64,000 nucleotides of DNA from Ctena decussata. Its lineage: Eukaryota > Mollusca > Bivalvia > Lucinida > Lucinidae. Position 1 is the stretch's first letter. Each line of letters opens with the position of its first letter. Below, piece by piece: positions 23,046-32,988 of this stretch. A program made the position numbers and the translations under genes. The notes under the pieces were generated by a model. That model saw only the letters and a program-made list of their open reading frames with translations, did no database searches and was not told the DNA's origin. The DNA lies in contig OZ022505.1 in NCBI GenBank assembly GCA_963989385.1, forward strand, positions 55,369,737 to 55,433,736. The letters run 5' to 3'.

Positions 23046-23975
23046 GGTCTGCGTGGAAGATTCCTAGGTCATAAGTGTATTATCTCAGGAACTTAGAAAT
23101 CAAAATAAAAATTTAGATGAAACAAACAAGAGGACTCACAGAAACAGCAACACTGAAATTTCAGGAACAGAAAAAACCTACCAGTTAAACCACGTTTGGC
23201 TAGACCCAAGACGTACCCCAACAGAAACAATATTTATTGGTTGTTTCAAGAGCAGAATATCAGACAAATTTTCAGCAACAAGGTGATTTTGGTTTAATTC
23301 CCTCATTTGGACCAACTAAAAAAAGATTGCAGTGAGTGGCCATAGCATATCTTTTTCATGGCGAATTAATTGAAATAGCCCTGTTATCATCAAATTCTGA
23401 TTTAAAAGAGAGCTTTTCAGGTCTAAACCAGTTCAAGCTTTGTTCCCACCATATTCAATGGGTGGTCCAGCATAGTAGTGAACAGGACAATCATAAGTCC
23501 ACATGCAAAGAAGAGGGCTATTTTCTTAAGGAGTAGATCTAACATGGGCAAGTCTTTGTTTATCCACCTGAACACAACTTCAGTAAGTTGAGCGGGTTTA
23601 TAGTCTGCTGGTGCCCCCTATCTTAATAATATTCCATGCTTGTTTCAAGAGCAGTATACCAGTCAAACTGTTTGGAAATATGGTAAATTTCGTTAAATCT
23701 CTGTAAGTACCTATGTTGTGACCCTTCATCAAAACCATCTCCGAGAGTGATGGAAAGCACATCTTTTCATGCAGAAATAAAAAAAATCCCAGTTATTATC
23801 AATCAATTTGTTTTCAAATCTAAAACAGTTTTTCAGTTGACAGCCAAGCATTTTCCCACCACAGCAGGTTTCAAAACGATGCCTGTTGAAATAAATCTTT
23901 TTATTGACAATTCTCTTTAAATACGTGGTATGACTCCGCATTTATGCTGCTTCGATGACATTGTTCTAATGATTG
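23046..23975. other. No gene recognised
   Basis: Short frames only. Repeated phrases such as 'caagagcagaatatcag' (about 23246) and 'caagagcagtataccag' (about 23646) hint at a diverged internal repeat of about 400 bp. Confidence 0.4.
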
Positions 23976-23980
23976 TGATA

Positions 23981-24883
23981 TATACTGAACGTCAAAAGAA
24001 ACGCATACAATGTATACGCCCAATTTATAGGAAGGTAAAGGTATATACTCTTATTTAGACATTTTGAGTTACTTAGTATGATATTCCGACAGAATGAGCA
24101 CCTTAATGCATCGATATTCCATAAAATTTAGAGACCAGAACGCTTGCTTTTGGGATGGGGTTAATCTTAAAGTCACCATACTTTCAGAAACTGAATCATA
24201 AATTCCATATAATGCTCAGCTGATTATTTTCTCCAGACATAATGTCCGCGGCAAGGGTAAGAAACAGCGAAACAATCAAAGCCGTCGAGCCATGCGTTTT
24301 AGAGAAACAATCAGGTGAAAGTTGGCAGTAGAAACAGTAACGCTAGCTTACCATTGGATTTCCATAGACCTTTTAACACCCTGTATTTCTTGAAAAGAGC
24401 AGAAACAATTCTTACGAAGAGGTTAAATGAATTAACAAGAGTAAAATAAAAAGATTTGCAAAGAAATTATTCGTAGCACTGCAGAACTTTTGGTGTTATT
24501 GGACTTCCCATGTTGCTATTTGTTTAATTACATGGGAGATAATTTGGCAATTGTTCAACTTCAAACTGCTGTCATGTTCCTAAGAAGAATACCATGGTAA
24601 TGAAACCGATGTTTTTTTCATAACCACACATTAGAGTCGTGTTTTGGAAACAATTTGTTATGCCGCCAAAGGAAAGACAACTCTTACAACAACTTTGAAT
24701 GTTTCACGATAAATTTAGATAACTCTTTAATTTAATCCAAGTTTAATTTTGCAAGAAGATAAGCTTTTATTGTTGGCAGACGTCAGTAGTGTTTTCTGCT
24801 GTATATGATTTAAAACCATAAATCAGTTGACAGAAGAAAACTGAACCTAAACTTGTATGCGTTTCTTTTGGCGTTCAGTGTAT
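23981..24883. mobile_element. TIR element with TATACTGAACGTCAAAAG ends
   Basis: TATACTGAACGTCAAAAGAA faces TTCTTTTGGCGTTCAGTGTA, continuing as ACGCATAC/GTATGCGT, about 27 bp. Length 903 bp with TA at the edges. No coding frame of note. The ends resemble those at 8564-9474, which indicates the same superfamily of non-autonomous elements. Confidence 0.82.
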
Positions 24884-24934
24884 TTCGTCATAAGTTAACA
24901 TTTAACTTCAGCTCAGTACCAAGTTCACACTATG

Positions 24935-24996
24935 GTTCTCAGTAGCTCCGCTCGTTATGCGCTACCGCTCCCGGTCGAATCCCGCTGAAGGTGATA
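24935..24996 (+). repeat. tRNA-like SINE head
   Basis: AGTAGCTCCGCTCGTTATGC followed by CCGGTCGAATCCCGC. The B-box word GGTCGAATCC is close to consensus; a short ATT-rich stretch follows. No target duplication found. Confidence 0.45.
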
Positions 24997-25344
24997 ATAA
25001 TGACGATTATTATTATTCTTTTAAACTGTGAACTGGGTTTTCATTGTAGCAAGCCTTTCGTTATCACACCTCGCCCTGTCGTGCCAGGAAGAACATTGAA
25101 AATAATTCTTTGAGAACATGGTAGAAATATTTAAAGCCGTTTTCCATGGCAGTACTGACATGCTCCTCCACAGCATATTTTAGCTGATCATTGTTAATTG
25201 TTCCCTGGAAAGTAAGCGACAGCCGCTACAAACCTTCTCTTTGATTGTAGACGGGGATCTGGTATGTCCACAGTCAAGCTGATTAGATTACCTACCTTAG
25301 TTAACATGAATGCAGTATCCGTTCTGTCCATCTGAGAAGATGAC

Positions 25345-25620
25345 AGTAACTTTAATGCGTTTAACGTGACCAACAACAGATATGAGTACAGTGGCGTTAA
25401 ACGCGTTTGAGGCACTGTCATCTGTCATCAGTGGCTTAAATGCGTTTAATGTAACCAACAACGGATATGAGTACAGTGGTTTAATTAAGGAATGAATTTC
25501 ATTTTCCTGAGTTTTATCGAAGTGTAAACTACATTGGGTCACGTGCAAAGTGAATGAACCCCGAAGGGGTTCATGTAAACTTTGCTAGTGACCCAATGTA
25601 GTTTACACTTCGATAAACAA
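25345..25620. repeat. Local duplication followed by a long hairpin
   Basis: The unit TGCGTTTAACGTGACCAACA ... ATATGAGTACAGTGG occurs at about 25357-25391 and again at 25440-25478. Next, 25512-25618 is a nearly perfect palindrome: ATCGAAGTGTAAACTACATT, GGGTCACGTGCAAAGT, then loop CCCCGAAGGGG, then the inverse. The first unit recurs near 25925-26010 in both orientations. Confidence 0.75.
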
Positions 25621-25754
25621 CAGAAAAAAAAAGTTCATTGCTTATATTTACATTCGTTTAAATCAAATCTTTTATGAAAAATCTTATATAAGCGCTTAAA
25701 TTGAAGCAGTAAAGAATATGTACCGCAGTTTTTCTGCTAACAGCAGAACAGCAT

Positions 25755-25831
25755 GCATGACGTCATGACGTTGCTGACGTCAAATCAGATTGTAGAGAGC
25801 CATTGTTTATATTTTGACGTCATTGACGTCG
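25755..25831. promoter_or_regulatory. Cluster of perfect CRE palindromes
   Basis: TGACGTCA occurs at 25758-25765, 25775-25782 and 25815-25822, with a TGACGTCG immediately after the last. This is the consensus binding site of CREB/ATF-type bZIP factors. The cluster lies between hairpin repeats and 1.8 kb beyond the 3' end of the GPCR, with no transcript assigned, so a regulatory role is only a possibility. It may equally be the core of a repeat. Confidence 0.4.
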
Positions 25832-26029
25832 CGTGTCTCAATGTAATTATTGGAATGTAAACTATATTACGTTCCAATGCTTTACTATAGGGCATTCCAG
25901 TATATACACCAACAATGTAAATATACGCGTTTAACGTGACCAACAACACATATATGAGTATAAGCCACTGTTATACTAATATCTGTTGTTGGTCACGTTA
26001 AACGCGTTTGAGGCACTGTCATCTGTTTC

Positions 26030-27060
26030 AAAAAGAATCTTAGAGACGCGTGAAGTCTGTAGGCGGCTTCATTATTTCCCAGATTCATACGTATAAAAGA
26101 TACACAGTAAAGGTCACATCACAAAGATCGGCCCACCCAAACTTCTGAAAGAAGAGCTTCGAAAAGACAAACCAAGTTAAACATGGAGGAACTTCACACC
26201 AGTACAACAAAAATCAAAAGCAATATATAAAATACATAAAAACAGAGACCACATCTATATTTTGCCTATTTACTTATAAACCACAAGACAAAACAGGAAC
26301 CAAAGTGGACAGCTATTCGTGAGCACAGTGCTAGAAATCAGAAGTTTTCACCTCGACAGGAATAGTAGCTTTTACCTACTGGAGGCTAAATCAAATATTA
26401 TGCTTCCTTCTGATAAGCCTTGCCCATTCATTAAACATCTCGGGATGCGGTTACCAGGATTCCGTTAAAATGCTTGACGCACTGAGTCCCTCCTCCATCT
26501 GTCCAGAATAATTTAGGAATTTTCTTTGACTAAACAACCATTTTCTGCCTATGTGTCCAACTTTCATATGACAGCATATGATAGCTGTCTGTTTTTGCTT
26601 ATGTTCACTGACATGTTTAGTCTTCTGATAGCAGTGGGTTTAGGCTGAGTGCACTTTGAAAGCACAAGGCTTTATAGAAACACAGAATATGAATTTTTAT
26701 ATCCGTCATGGTAATAACGAAGGGGTGCCAAGGTTTGTGGAAATAAATAGTATCTTGCTGTCAATCTTTAATGTAATTGCTCGGATATTTTGTCACAAAT
26801 ATTATATTTTCGGGTCTCCAGAACGCGAGAGACAAAACATATCATGCTGAATCGATTATCAGATTCTAAATTACCCCTTGGGTGCTCCTTCATTGTATCA
26901 AATGTTTCATACATGCAATTTGCATCTAATCCATTGCTCAGTCATTTTTTTTATAAACTAAACAGATCTTTTGTATGTAAATAATGAATAATAATTGGCA
27001 AATAAGAATGTTGTATTTTTATCAATCAAAACGCGAGATAGAGCGTGTGGTAGGCAAATC
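26030..27060. other. No gene recognised
   Basis: AT-rich with short frames only; no terminal repeats recognised. Confidence 0.45.
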
Positions 27061-27062
27061 AG

Positions 27063-27549
27063 TTAAAGGCCCCATTGCTATATCAGCGTGAAAATTTTTT
27101 TCATGAGGTATCACTGCAAGATTTTCACTATAGTTTCATCATTGTAAGTGACCGTGCTTAGCCAGCTTTAAACAAATAAAACATCACTGAGTTTCACATA
27201 AAAAGGGTTTGAAAACTTATCTCGGTCATTTTGGCAACTAAAATGACCTACTTTCGATTTCATTAAGTTAAATGAAATGGTAAAAATACAATGTACAGGC
27301 GTGTTGTCCCAATCACTATCCCGCCTATGTGTATATAGCATTGCTAGACGGGAAACCAGAACAGGAAATTGTTTTTGTGGAGCGATTTGTTAATTTTCTA
27401 AAACTTGCTTTCTCTCCTCTTTGCCAGTTATATGACTCAGTATATGCACATTAACCCACATTTTATCACCAAACGTGAAGGTTGCGTCGCTTTTTACAAA
27501 GATTTGAGTTTTGACATTTTTACCACTGATAGGACTATGGAGACTTTAA
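27063..27549 (-). mobile_element. TTAA-ended element, copy 1 (inverted)
   Basis: It begins TTAAAGGCCCCATTGCTATA and ends CTATGGAGACTTTAA, giving short inverted termini TTAAAG-KC-YCCAT with TTAA at both edges. The body matches, in reverse, the copies at 29175-29730 and 29731-31669: the TAACTGGCAAA, GGTTTCCCGT and TGTACATTGTATTTTTACC blocks are in the same order. A TTAA target suggests Kolobok- or piggyBac-type mobilisation; no transposase is present. Confidence 0.75.
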
Positions 27550-27588
27550 GCTTGATTCACCTCCGCACGCAAAAGTAACTGTTATTTC

Positions 27589-28725
27589 CTACGTGCAAAC
27601 AGTCTTGACGGTGTCATTTCGTTTGCTTCCATCACTTGTTTCCGTTGATGGGGTGCGATTTTCCAATCTTTCCGGCACTACAGATTCAGGGTTGCGATTG
27701 CAGCACATGAATACCGTACAAAATTGTCGGCGAAATGTAGAATTATAATTCACGTAGACAAGAAAATTGACTACAGCATTTAGATGTTCACATACCTGCG
27801 CAATCTCGCTGAATATTATAAACTCAGGATCTTCAGACTCAAAGATGTTGTCGCCAGTAAAAAATGCTACGCAGTGCGCAGTGCCAATGGGTGTTGCCAG
27901 CATGATGTAGGCGATAGTGACGGCCACTAACATTCTAGTGATTCGATATGTTTCATCCTTCCTGTTTGCAGTTCTTGCCATTTGGCGCCTTCGCGACCGT
28001 TGCTGAACCAGTTTGAAGATTGTGAGAGGGGTTAAACTGACGAGAATTATTGAGGGAATAACGTCATACACAGTTATACCGGCAATAACAAATCCCCCGG
28101 ATAGGGCTTTATTCTCAGCTGATGGATAATTCGGAAGGCAAACGCCGTTGACAACGCTGGTCGTGATGGCCCATACTCCATCAAATGTGTAGACTGTAAT
28201 GAAAATACAGATTACGACAATCCTGGCCGTCCGCTGCGTTGAAATCGTCTTGGCGTGAAGAGGGAACCAGACAACATAAAATCTTTCGATACAAATCAAA
28301 ACGATAAGCCATGATGAGACGATTTTCGCTGATCTGAATATGCAGAAAAATGCTTTACAACCACTGACAGTTACTGCTCGAAGATCCTGTCCGACAAGCT
28401 CTTGCATGGCATTCTTGTTGAAGGGAAACAACAGAAGATACTTAGTATCGGAGATTGCCAGAGCAGTTAGAAACACTGCCGCCGTTGTTGTTCGGAAGTG
28501 TTTGCTTCTCATGATGTAAATAACAGACGCATTCCCGAAGATTCCAACTATCAAAATTATAGGTGTAATTATATATGCAAGGTAGACTGTCCAATATTTC
28601 GGATCATGCACGTTGATGTTAACGGCAAAATTGGGAATCGCCGTCGTTACGTCGGTTCCATTATTCTCCGCCTCAGTCTGAGTGGTGTACTCAGCAAACA
28701 GGTTGGTGGCGTCTTCTGTTGTCAT
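27589..28725 (-). CDS. Rhodopsin-class (class A) GPCR, peptide-receptor-like
   Basis: An uninterrupted 378-residue seven-transmembrane receptor, usual length for class A. The extracellular N-terminus (about 45 residues) has an N-glycosylation site, N-G-T at 22-24. TM1 is about 47-72 with GN at 64-65; TM2 contains ALAISD with D93; the conserved TM3 cysteine is C123 and its probable disulfide partner in loop 2 is C196; the DRY motif reads ERF at 147-149; W185 lies in TM4, P224 in TM5, and the TM6 motif is reduced to LATP (P279); TM7 has NFLVY (320-324) in place of NPxxY. The cytoplasmic tail has CC at 341-342, possible palmitoylation, and is Ser/Thr-rich. The set resembles invertebrate neuropeptide (FMRFamide/tachykinin-like orphan) receptors, but ligand and subfamily cannot be fixed from the sequence. 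The ATG is the first in frame; 13 bases upstream is a splice acceptor (TTATAATTTCAG, junction at 28737/28738), so a non-coding first exon probably lies beyond 28739. Confidence 0.93.
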   Translation of the reverse strand: MTTEDATNLFAEYTTQTEAENNGTDVTTAIPNFAVNINVHDPKYWTVYLAYIITPIILIVGIFGNASVIYIMRSKHFRTTTAAVFLTALAISDTKYLLLFPFNKNAMQELVGQDLRAVTVSGCKAFFCIFRSAKIVSSWLIVLICIERFYVVWFPLHAKTISTQRTARIVVICIFITVYTFDGVWAITTSVVNGVCLPNYPSAENKALSGGFVIAGITVYDVIPSIILVSLTPLTIFKLVQQRSRRRQMARTANRKDETYRITRMLVAVTIAYIMLATPIGTAHCVAFFTGDNIFESEDPEFIIFSEIAQVCEHLNAVVNFLVYVNYNSTFRRQFCTVFMCCNRNPESVVPERLENRTPSTETSDGSKRNDTVKTVCT

Positions 28726-28737
28726 CTTTGATAGTGT

Positions 28738-28760
28738 CTGAAATTATAAGACATCATACA
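28738..28760 (-). promoter_or_regulatory. Probable 3' splice site upstream of the GPCR ATG
   Basis: On the minus strand a pyrimidine-containing CTTATAATTTCAG precedes a 12-nt leader and then ATG. It would join a non-coding exon to the coding exon. The hairpin element at 28757-28945 would then sit within the intron. Confidence 0.5.
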
Positions 28761-28945
28761 CACTTGGTTAACTATGTTCTTAAGGATGTAACAAAACGAA
28801 AAAAGCTGTTACGAAACGTAAAAAGAGTCATAGTTACCAAACGACCTGTTGACCAGGTCGTTTGGTAACAGTGACTCTTTTTCGTTTCGTAACAGCTCTT
28901 TTTCTTTTCTTTAGAGTCCTTGAATGTACATTGCTAACCAGGAGT
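28757..28945. mobile_element. Hairpin element with GGTTAACTATG ends, copy 2
   Basis: CACACTTGGTTAACTATGTT faces ACATTGCTAACCAGGAGT. The core TACCAAACGACCTG / CAGGTCGTTTGGTA and flanking TTACGAAACG or CGTTTCGTAA words match copy 1 at 13931-14120. It lies within 20-210 bp of the presumed splice acceptor of the GPCR. Confidence 0.82.
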
Positions 28946-29174
28946 ATAAATGTTTAAGGCTCTTAATGATAAATATAGATGAATGGTAAATTTCACATTA
29001 CTAATACTTTCTTTTGAAACACAAGTAATTTACCGTTCTTAGGACGTGATCGTGCCGGCCGTTGTCCCCCTTGTTGACTAATATCTTATTCTGTCGTTAA
29101 AAAGTTTGTTGTTTTTTTTTTTTCATTGGCTCGCCGTTGTAATTCGAAAGTGGCAATAGCAGGCAGCATACGAT

Positions 29175-29730
29175 GTTTAGGTCTCCATAGTCCTATCAGC
29201 GGTAACAATCGTCGAAATACAAATCATTATAAAACCTGTACAGCCTTCAAAGTGGATGTTAATATGTCGGTTGATGTGCTTTTTGTATCGTATAACTGGC
29301 AAAAAAGAAGGAATAAGGTATTTTGAAAAAATGATAAGTCTCTCCATTAAAATACAGTTTTCGTCTTTGGTTCCCCGTTAGGCAATGAAATAATGCGACA
29401 GCAGCACAATCAATGGGATCCTTGCCTTGCATCTTTGTACATTGTATTTTTATCACCTGATAAATGCCTGTACCTTGTATTTTTACTTCCTGTACCTTGT
29501 GTTTTTACCGTGTAATAAAGCTTGTGAAATCGAAAGTAGGTCATTTTAGTTGTCAACTAAAATGACCTAGGTATCTTTTTTAAATCTTTTTTTATTGGAA
29601 ACTCAAGGACGTTTTGATTTTTCAAAGTCAATCTATCACGATAATAATCAATGACGAAACTGTAGTGAATTGCTTGCAGCGATACCTCACGATAAAATAT
29701 TTCATGTTGATACAGCAATGGGACCTTTGA
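29175..29730 (+). mobile_element. TTAA-ended element, copy 2
   Basis: It runs from GGTCTCCATAGTCCTATCAG to ACAGCAATGGGACCTTTGA and contains TCGTATAACTGGCAAAAAAG. The internal palindrome AGGTCATTTTAGTTGTCAAC with its inverse follows TGTATTTTTAC repeats. It abuts copy 3. The GPCR lies between this copy and the inverted copy 1. Confidence 0.75.
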
Positions 29731-31669
29731 TTTAAAGTCTCCATAGTCCTATCAGTTGTAAAAATCGTCGAAGCACAAATTCTTATTAAATTGGAACAGC
29801 TTCCAGAACTGATGATTAAATGTCGGTTGCTGTGCTTTTTGTGTCGTACAGTGGACTTGACAGTATCGGATCAAGTTCAATAAAACTCCCGTTTTGTTGT
29901 ATATGAATGCTAAAAGTATGTATGTTATGACACAAAACAATTGCAAAATATCCCTTCTATCTATCCATGTCAAAATATTTACGAAATGTATTCCTTTAAG
30001 GGCAGATAACCTATGCAGACTTACGGGAGGGTCCTGCGACAGTAACGAATCAGGTGCGACAGTATCGGATCATATGATATTATTTTATAGGAGAGTTTCT
30101 CCGAGGCATTCTGACAACCTTCTTAGCTTCAATAATTTTGCTACATAATTAGTTGGACCTATTAAACTCTCTTGGGAAACTTTTACGGCCTTTGAACGAT
30201 ATTTTTCATGTGGTCCTTCACCATCAACGGTTTTGTCTGTTAAATAAAAGTTGAATGTATGCAAAACTACAAGTATGCCAAAAATTCTTAACTCAGTAAT
30301 CCCTTGCGCCTCATAGCATGGAACTACTCAAACAGTAAAAATCATAAACTGTCTTTGCAAAGTGTAGACACTGATGAGACCATGGTGTCTGATCAGGATC
30401 AACAAATTTACGGTGATTTTCCGTCTTAACGATATTTCAGTGCAATCAGTGTATAAACACTACATGGTCATTCAACGAGTTCTCCGGCATTAATCTGAGT
30501 CTACACAGTGTACAGATGTTCATCCAATGAACGCCAGTCATTATTGGGTTCACATTCATGCGAGCTGATCTCGAATGTTTCAACAGAATGTTTAGCAGAA
30601 GCTTGGTTGCGCTACGCATAACCTTCATTATTATACGCTAGAATGTGTGGCTTCGGATGGGGGATATTTTACAAAAAAGGATGTTGTCTTAGTTTTAAAC
30701 TGATTTTCTTTGAACAAAAGACACAGCAGCCACTCAGGTAGTTGATTCATGACTTGTTTTCAGCACCAGACCATACATCGAACATGCAGTTTCCAGCTGA
30801 GGCCTGTATTTCAGTTCAAATTATATAATGATCCGTTACTGTCGCACATCGGTGCCTCACTTTTCAAGTCTTTAGTTTCATCAAATACTGGGATGTCACA
30901 TAAATAATGCCAGGACACATTACAAAGCAAAATTGGTTTCAATCGCCAAATTATGAAATAGTTTAAATAACCGAAATCTATCTTGGGGGTAATGAGCAAC
31001 AGGCAAAATGCAAGCGCCGCTGAAGAGGGGCCAAGCTTTTCAACAACTCTGATTTGTTTCTCAGCCGCAGATTTCGATCGAATTTTTCACCCTGCACTTT
31101 GCCATTGGTCGAACTTGATGACTGTAATATAATGGTAAAAAATATTTGCTTCATTTGTGAGAAAAATGGGTGATAACCTAAGAGTGATCCGGTACTGTCG
31201 ATGATCCGATACTGTCGACTCCACTGTATAACTGGCAAAAAAGAAGGAATAAGGTATTTTGAATAAAGCTTGACAAGTCTGTCCGTAAATATACGGGTTT
31301 TTTTCCTGGTTCCCCGTTGGGCTATTAACTCACACAACAGCGAGAAAAAGAATGAGATCCATGCCTTACATTGTATTTTTATCAACTATTAAACAACTGT
31401 ACATTGTATTTTTATCTCTTGTACCTTGTAGTGTTACCTCTTGTACCTTGTATTTTTACAGTGTTATGAAACTTGTGAAATCGAAAGTAGGTCATTTTAA
31501 ATGACCAAAATATTTTTTTCAAATCGTTTTTGTGAGAAACTCGAGGACGTTTTAATTTTTCAAAGCTGGCTAATCACGATCATATACAATGAATAAATTG
31601 TAGTGAGAAGCTTGCAGCGATACTTCACGATAAAATATTTCATGCTGATAGAGCAATGGGGCCTGTAAG
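29731..31669 (+). mobile_element. TTAA-ended element, copy 3, split by a TA-target insertion
   Basis: It starts TTTAAAGTCTCCATAGTCCT and ends CAATGGGGCCTGTAA. Removing 29849-31226 leaves about 560 bp, the same size as copy 2. The short open frames inside (for example 31385-30978 on the minus strand) span the junction and have no motif. Confidence 0.75.
29849..31226. mobile_element. 1.38-kb Tc1/mariner-like TIR element, non-autonomous
   Basis: CAGTGGACTTGACAGTATCG faces CGATACTGTCGACTCCACTG, extending to 25 bp with two mismatches. TA is present on both sides, and copy 2 of the host repeat shows the undisturbed site TCGTATAACTGG, so the insertion and TA duplication are direct. A second inverted pair, GTGCGACAGTATCGGATCAT (about 30052) and its inverse near 30830, is nested inside. 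There is no transposase frame. Confidence 0.88.
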
Positions 31670-31844
31670 ATGTTTGACGGGGCTTACTAATTGGCTATAA
31701 TATTATATGAAAAATACCGTATTAATCCTTTTACATCCCCTAGGGTGTTGCTGTTAACGAAAGGGGACATTATTTAGAGCCTGAAGAGTGGAACGAAACC
31801 AATCTTATACAGGGTCTTAGTATATAGTAAATATACAAGTGTGG

Positions 31845-32245
31845 TAGCTTGACCTTTGGTAAGCAGCAGCATGCAGATGATGTCAACTACTCCGTATGTT
31901 CCTAAAAGTAAAACTAGTCAAATATCAAAATGTTCCATCAAAGGATATTGGAAATATAGAAGAAGAATATAAACTTAACGCAAATGTTTAAATCTGTGAC
32001 CTTGACCTTAGGTCAGCAGCAACATCCAGATGATGTCAACTATTCTGCATGAACCCAGAAGTATACCTAGTAACATACCAAAAGGTCCCATCAAAGGATA
32101 TTGAAAATATAAGCAAAGTAAAAAACTTAACGCAAAACTTTAATGCAAATGTTAACGGACGGACGAACATAGACGGACAGGCGGACAAACGGACGGAAAG
32201 ACGAAAACTATATTCCCCTCGACGAAGGGGGTATAATAATACATT
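31845..32245 (-). repeat. Two-unit ~145-bp repeat with a GTCCGTC-rich module
   Basis: CTTGACCTTTGGTAAGCAGC...GATGATGTCAACTA recurs about 145 bp later, each followed by CCATCAAAGGATATTG. Next comes a GACGGACGGACGAACATAGA block (inverse of the GTCCGTC module of the tandem-array elements) and a CCCCTCGACGAAGGGGG hairpin. The termini differ from the four complete elements, so membership is tentative. Confidence 0.5.
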
Positions 32246-32988
32246 ATTTCTGGAAACGAGTGTTTATTAGAGTAGGGGCGTTTATTATTATTAATACGGT
32301 ATGCTAATTTTTTTTCTATTCGGCGGTTCATAAGAAAACGCACTGCCGCCTGAATAAAATACCAAATAGTCTGCTCCACCACTACTTTAAGTCATAACGG
32401 GGGCATCATAGTATCGTGTTTAGACAGAAAAAAACCCTAACACATCCTTATTCTGCACTGTATCAAACCTTGACATGAAAATGTTAAAAGGGCTTGCCGA
32501 TGATGATGTCTTTGGTGGTGACTAATTCTGTGATGTCTTTTACCCACATGGTGTCTTGCGTGGGATCTTGGATTGAATTGTGTCAGTTCCTGAGAATTTT
32601 CCTATTTACTTTTGCTAAAGATATAGAAGATAATATGCTTATCATAAGATAAATGAAATAATTGCAACAACTCCGTGTTAATCCGCTACAGTAACTGCAA
32701 GCCTGTTTCGCTCGTAGATTTTTTTCTTTTTTCAGATTTATTTTATTCACACATTTTCCACGTCGCAGGGCAAGCCATAACCTACACAACAATGTTTAGT
32801 ATGCACTTTCATAGCTTTTATATCTCACTGTAAGAGTCAGAAAATGCTTTCCACTCTGATTTAATGAATATTTTGTGAAGCCATGGGACAGGGGCAGACA
32901 ACCCCGTTTAGGTCTGATTTCGATCACCACAAAGTTTTAAAATTATCAAAATGATAATATCTAAAGTGAAATTAGGTTAGTGACCCTT

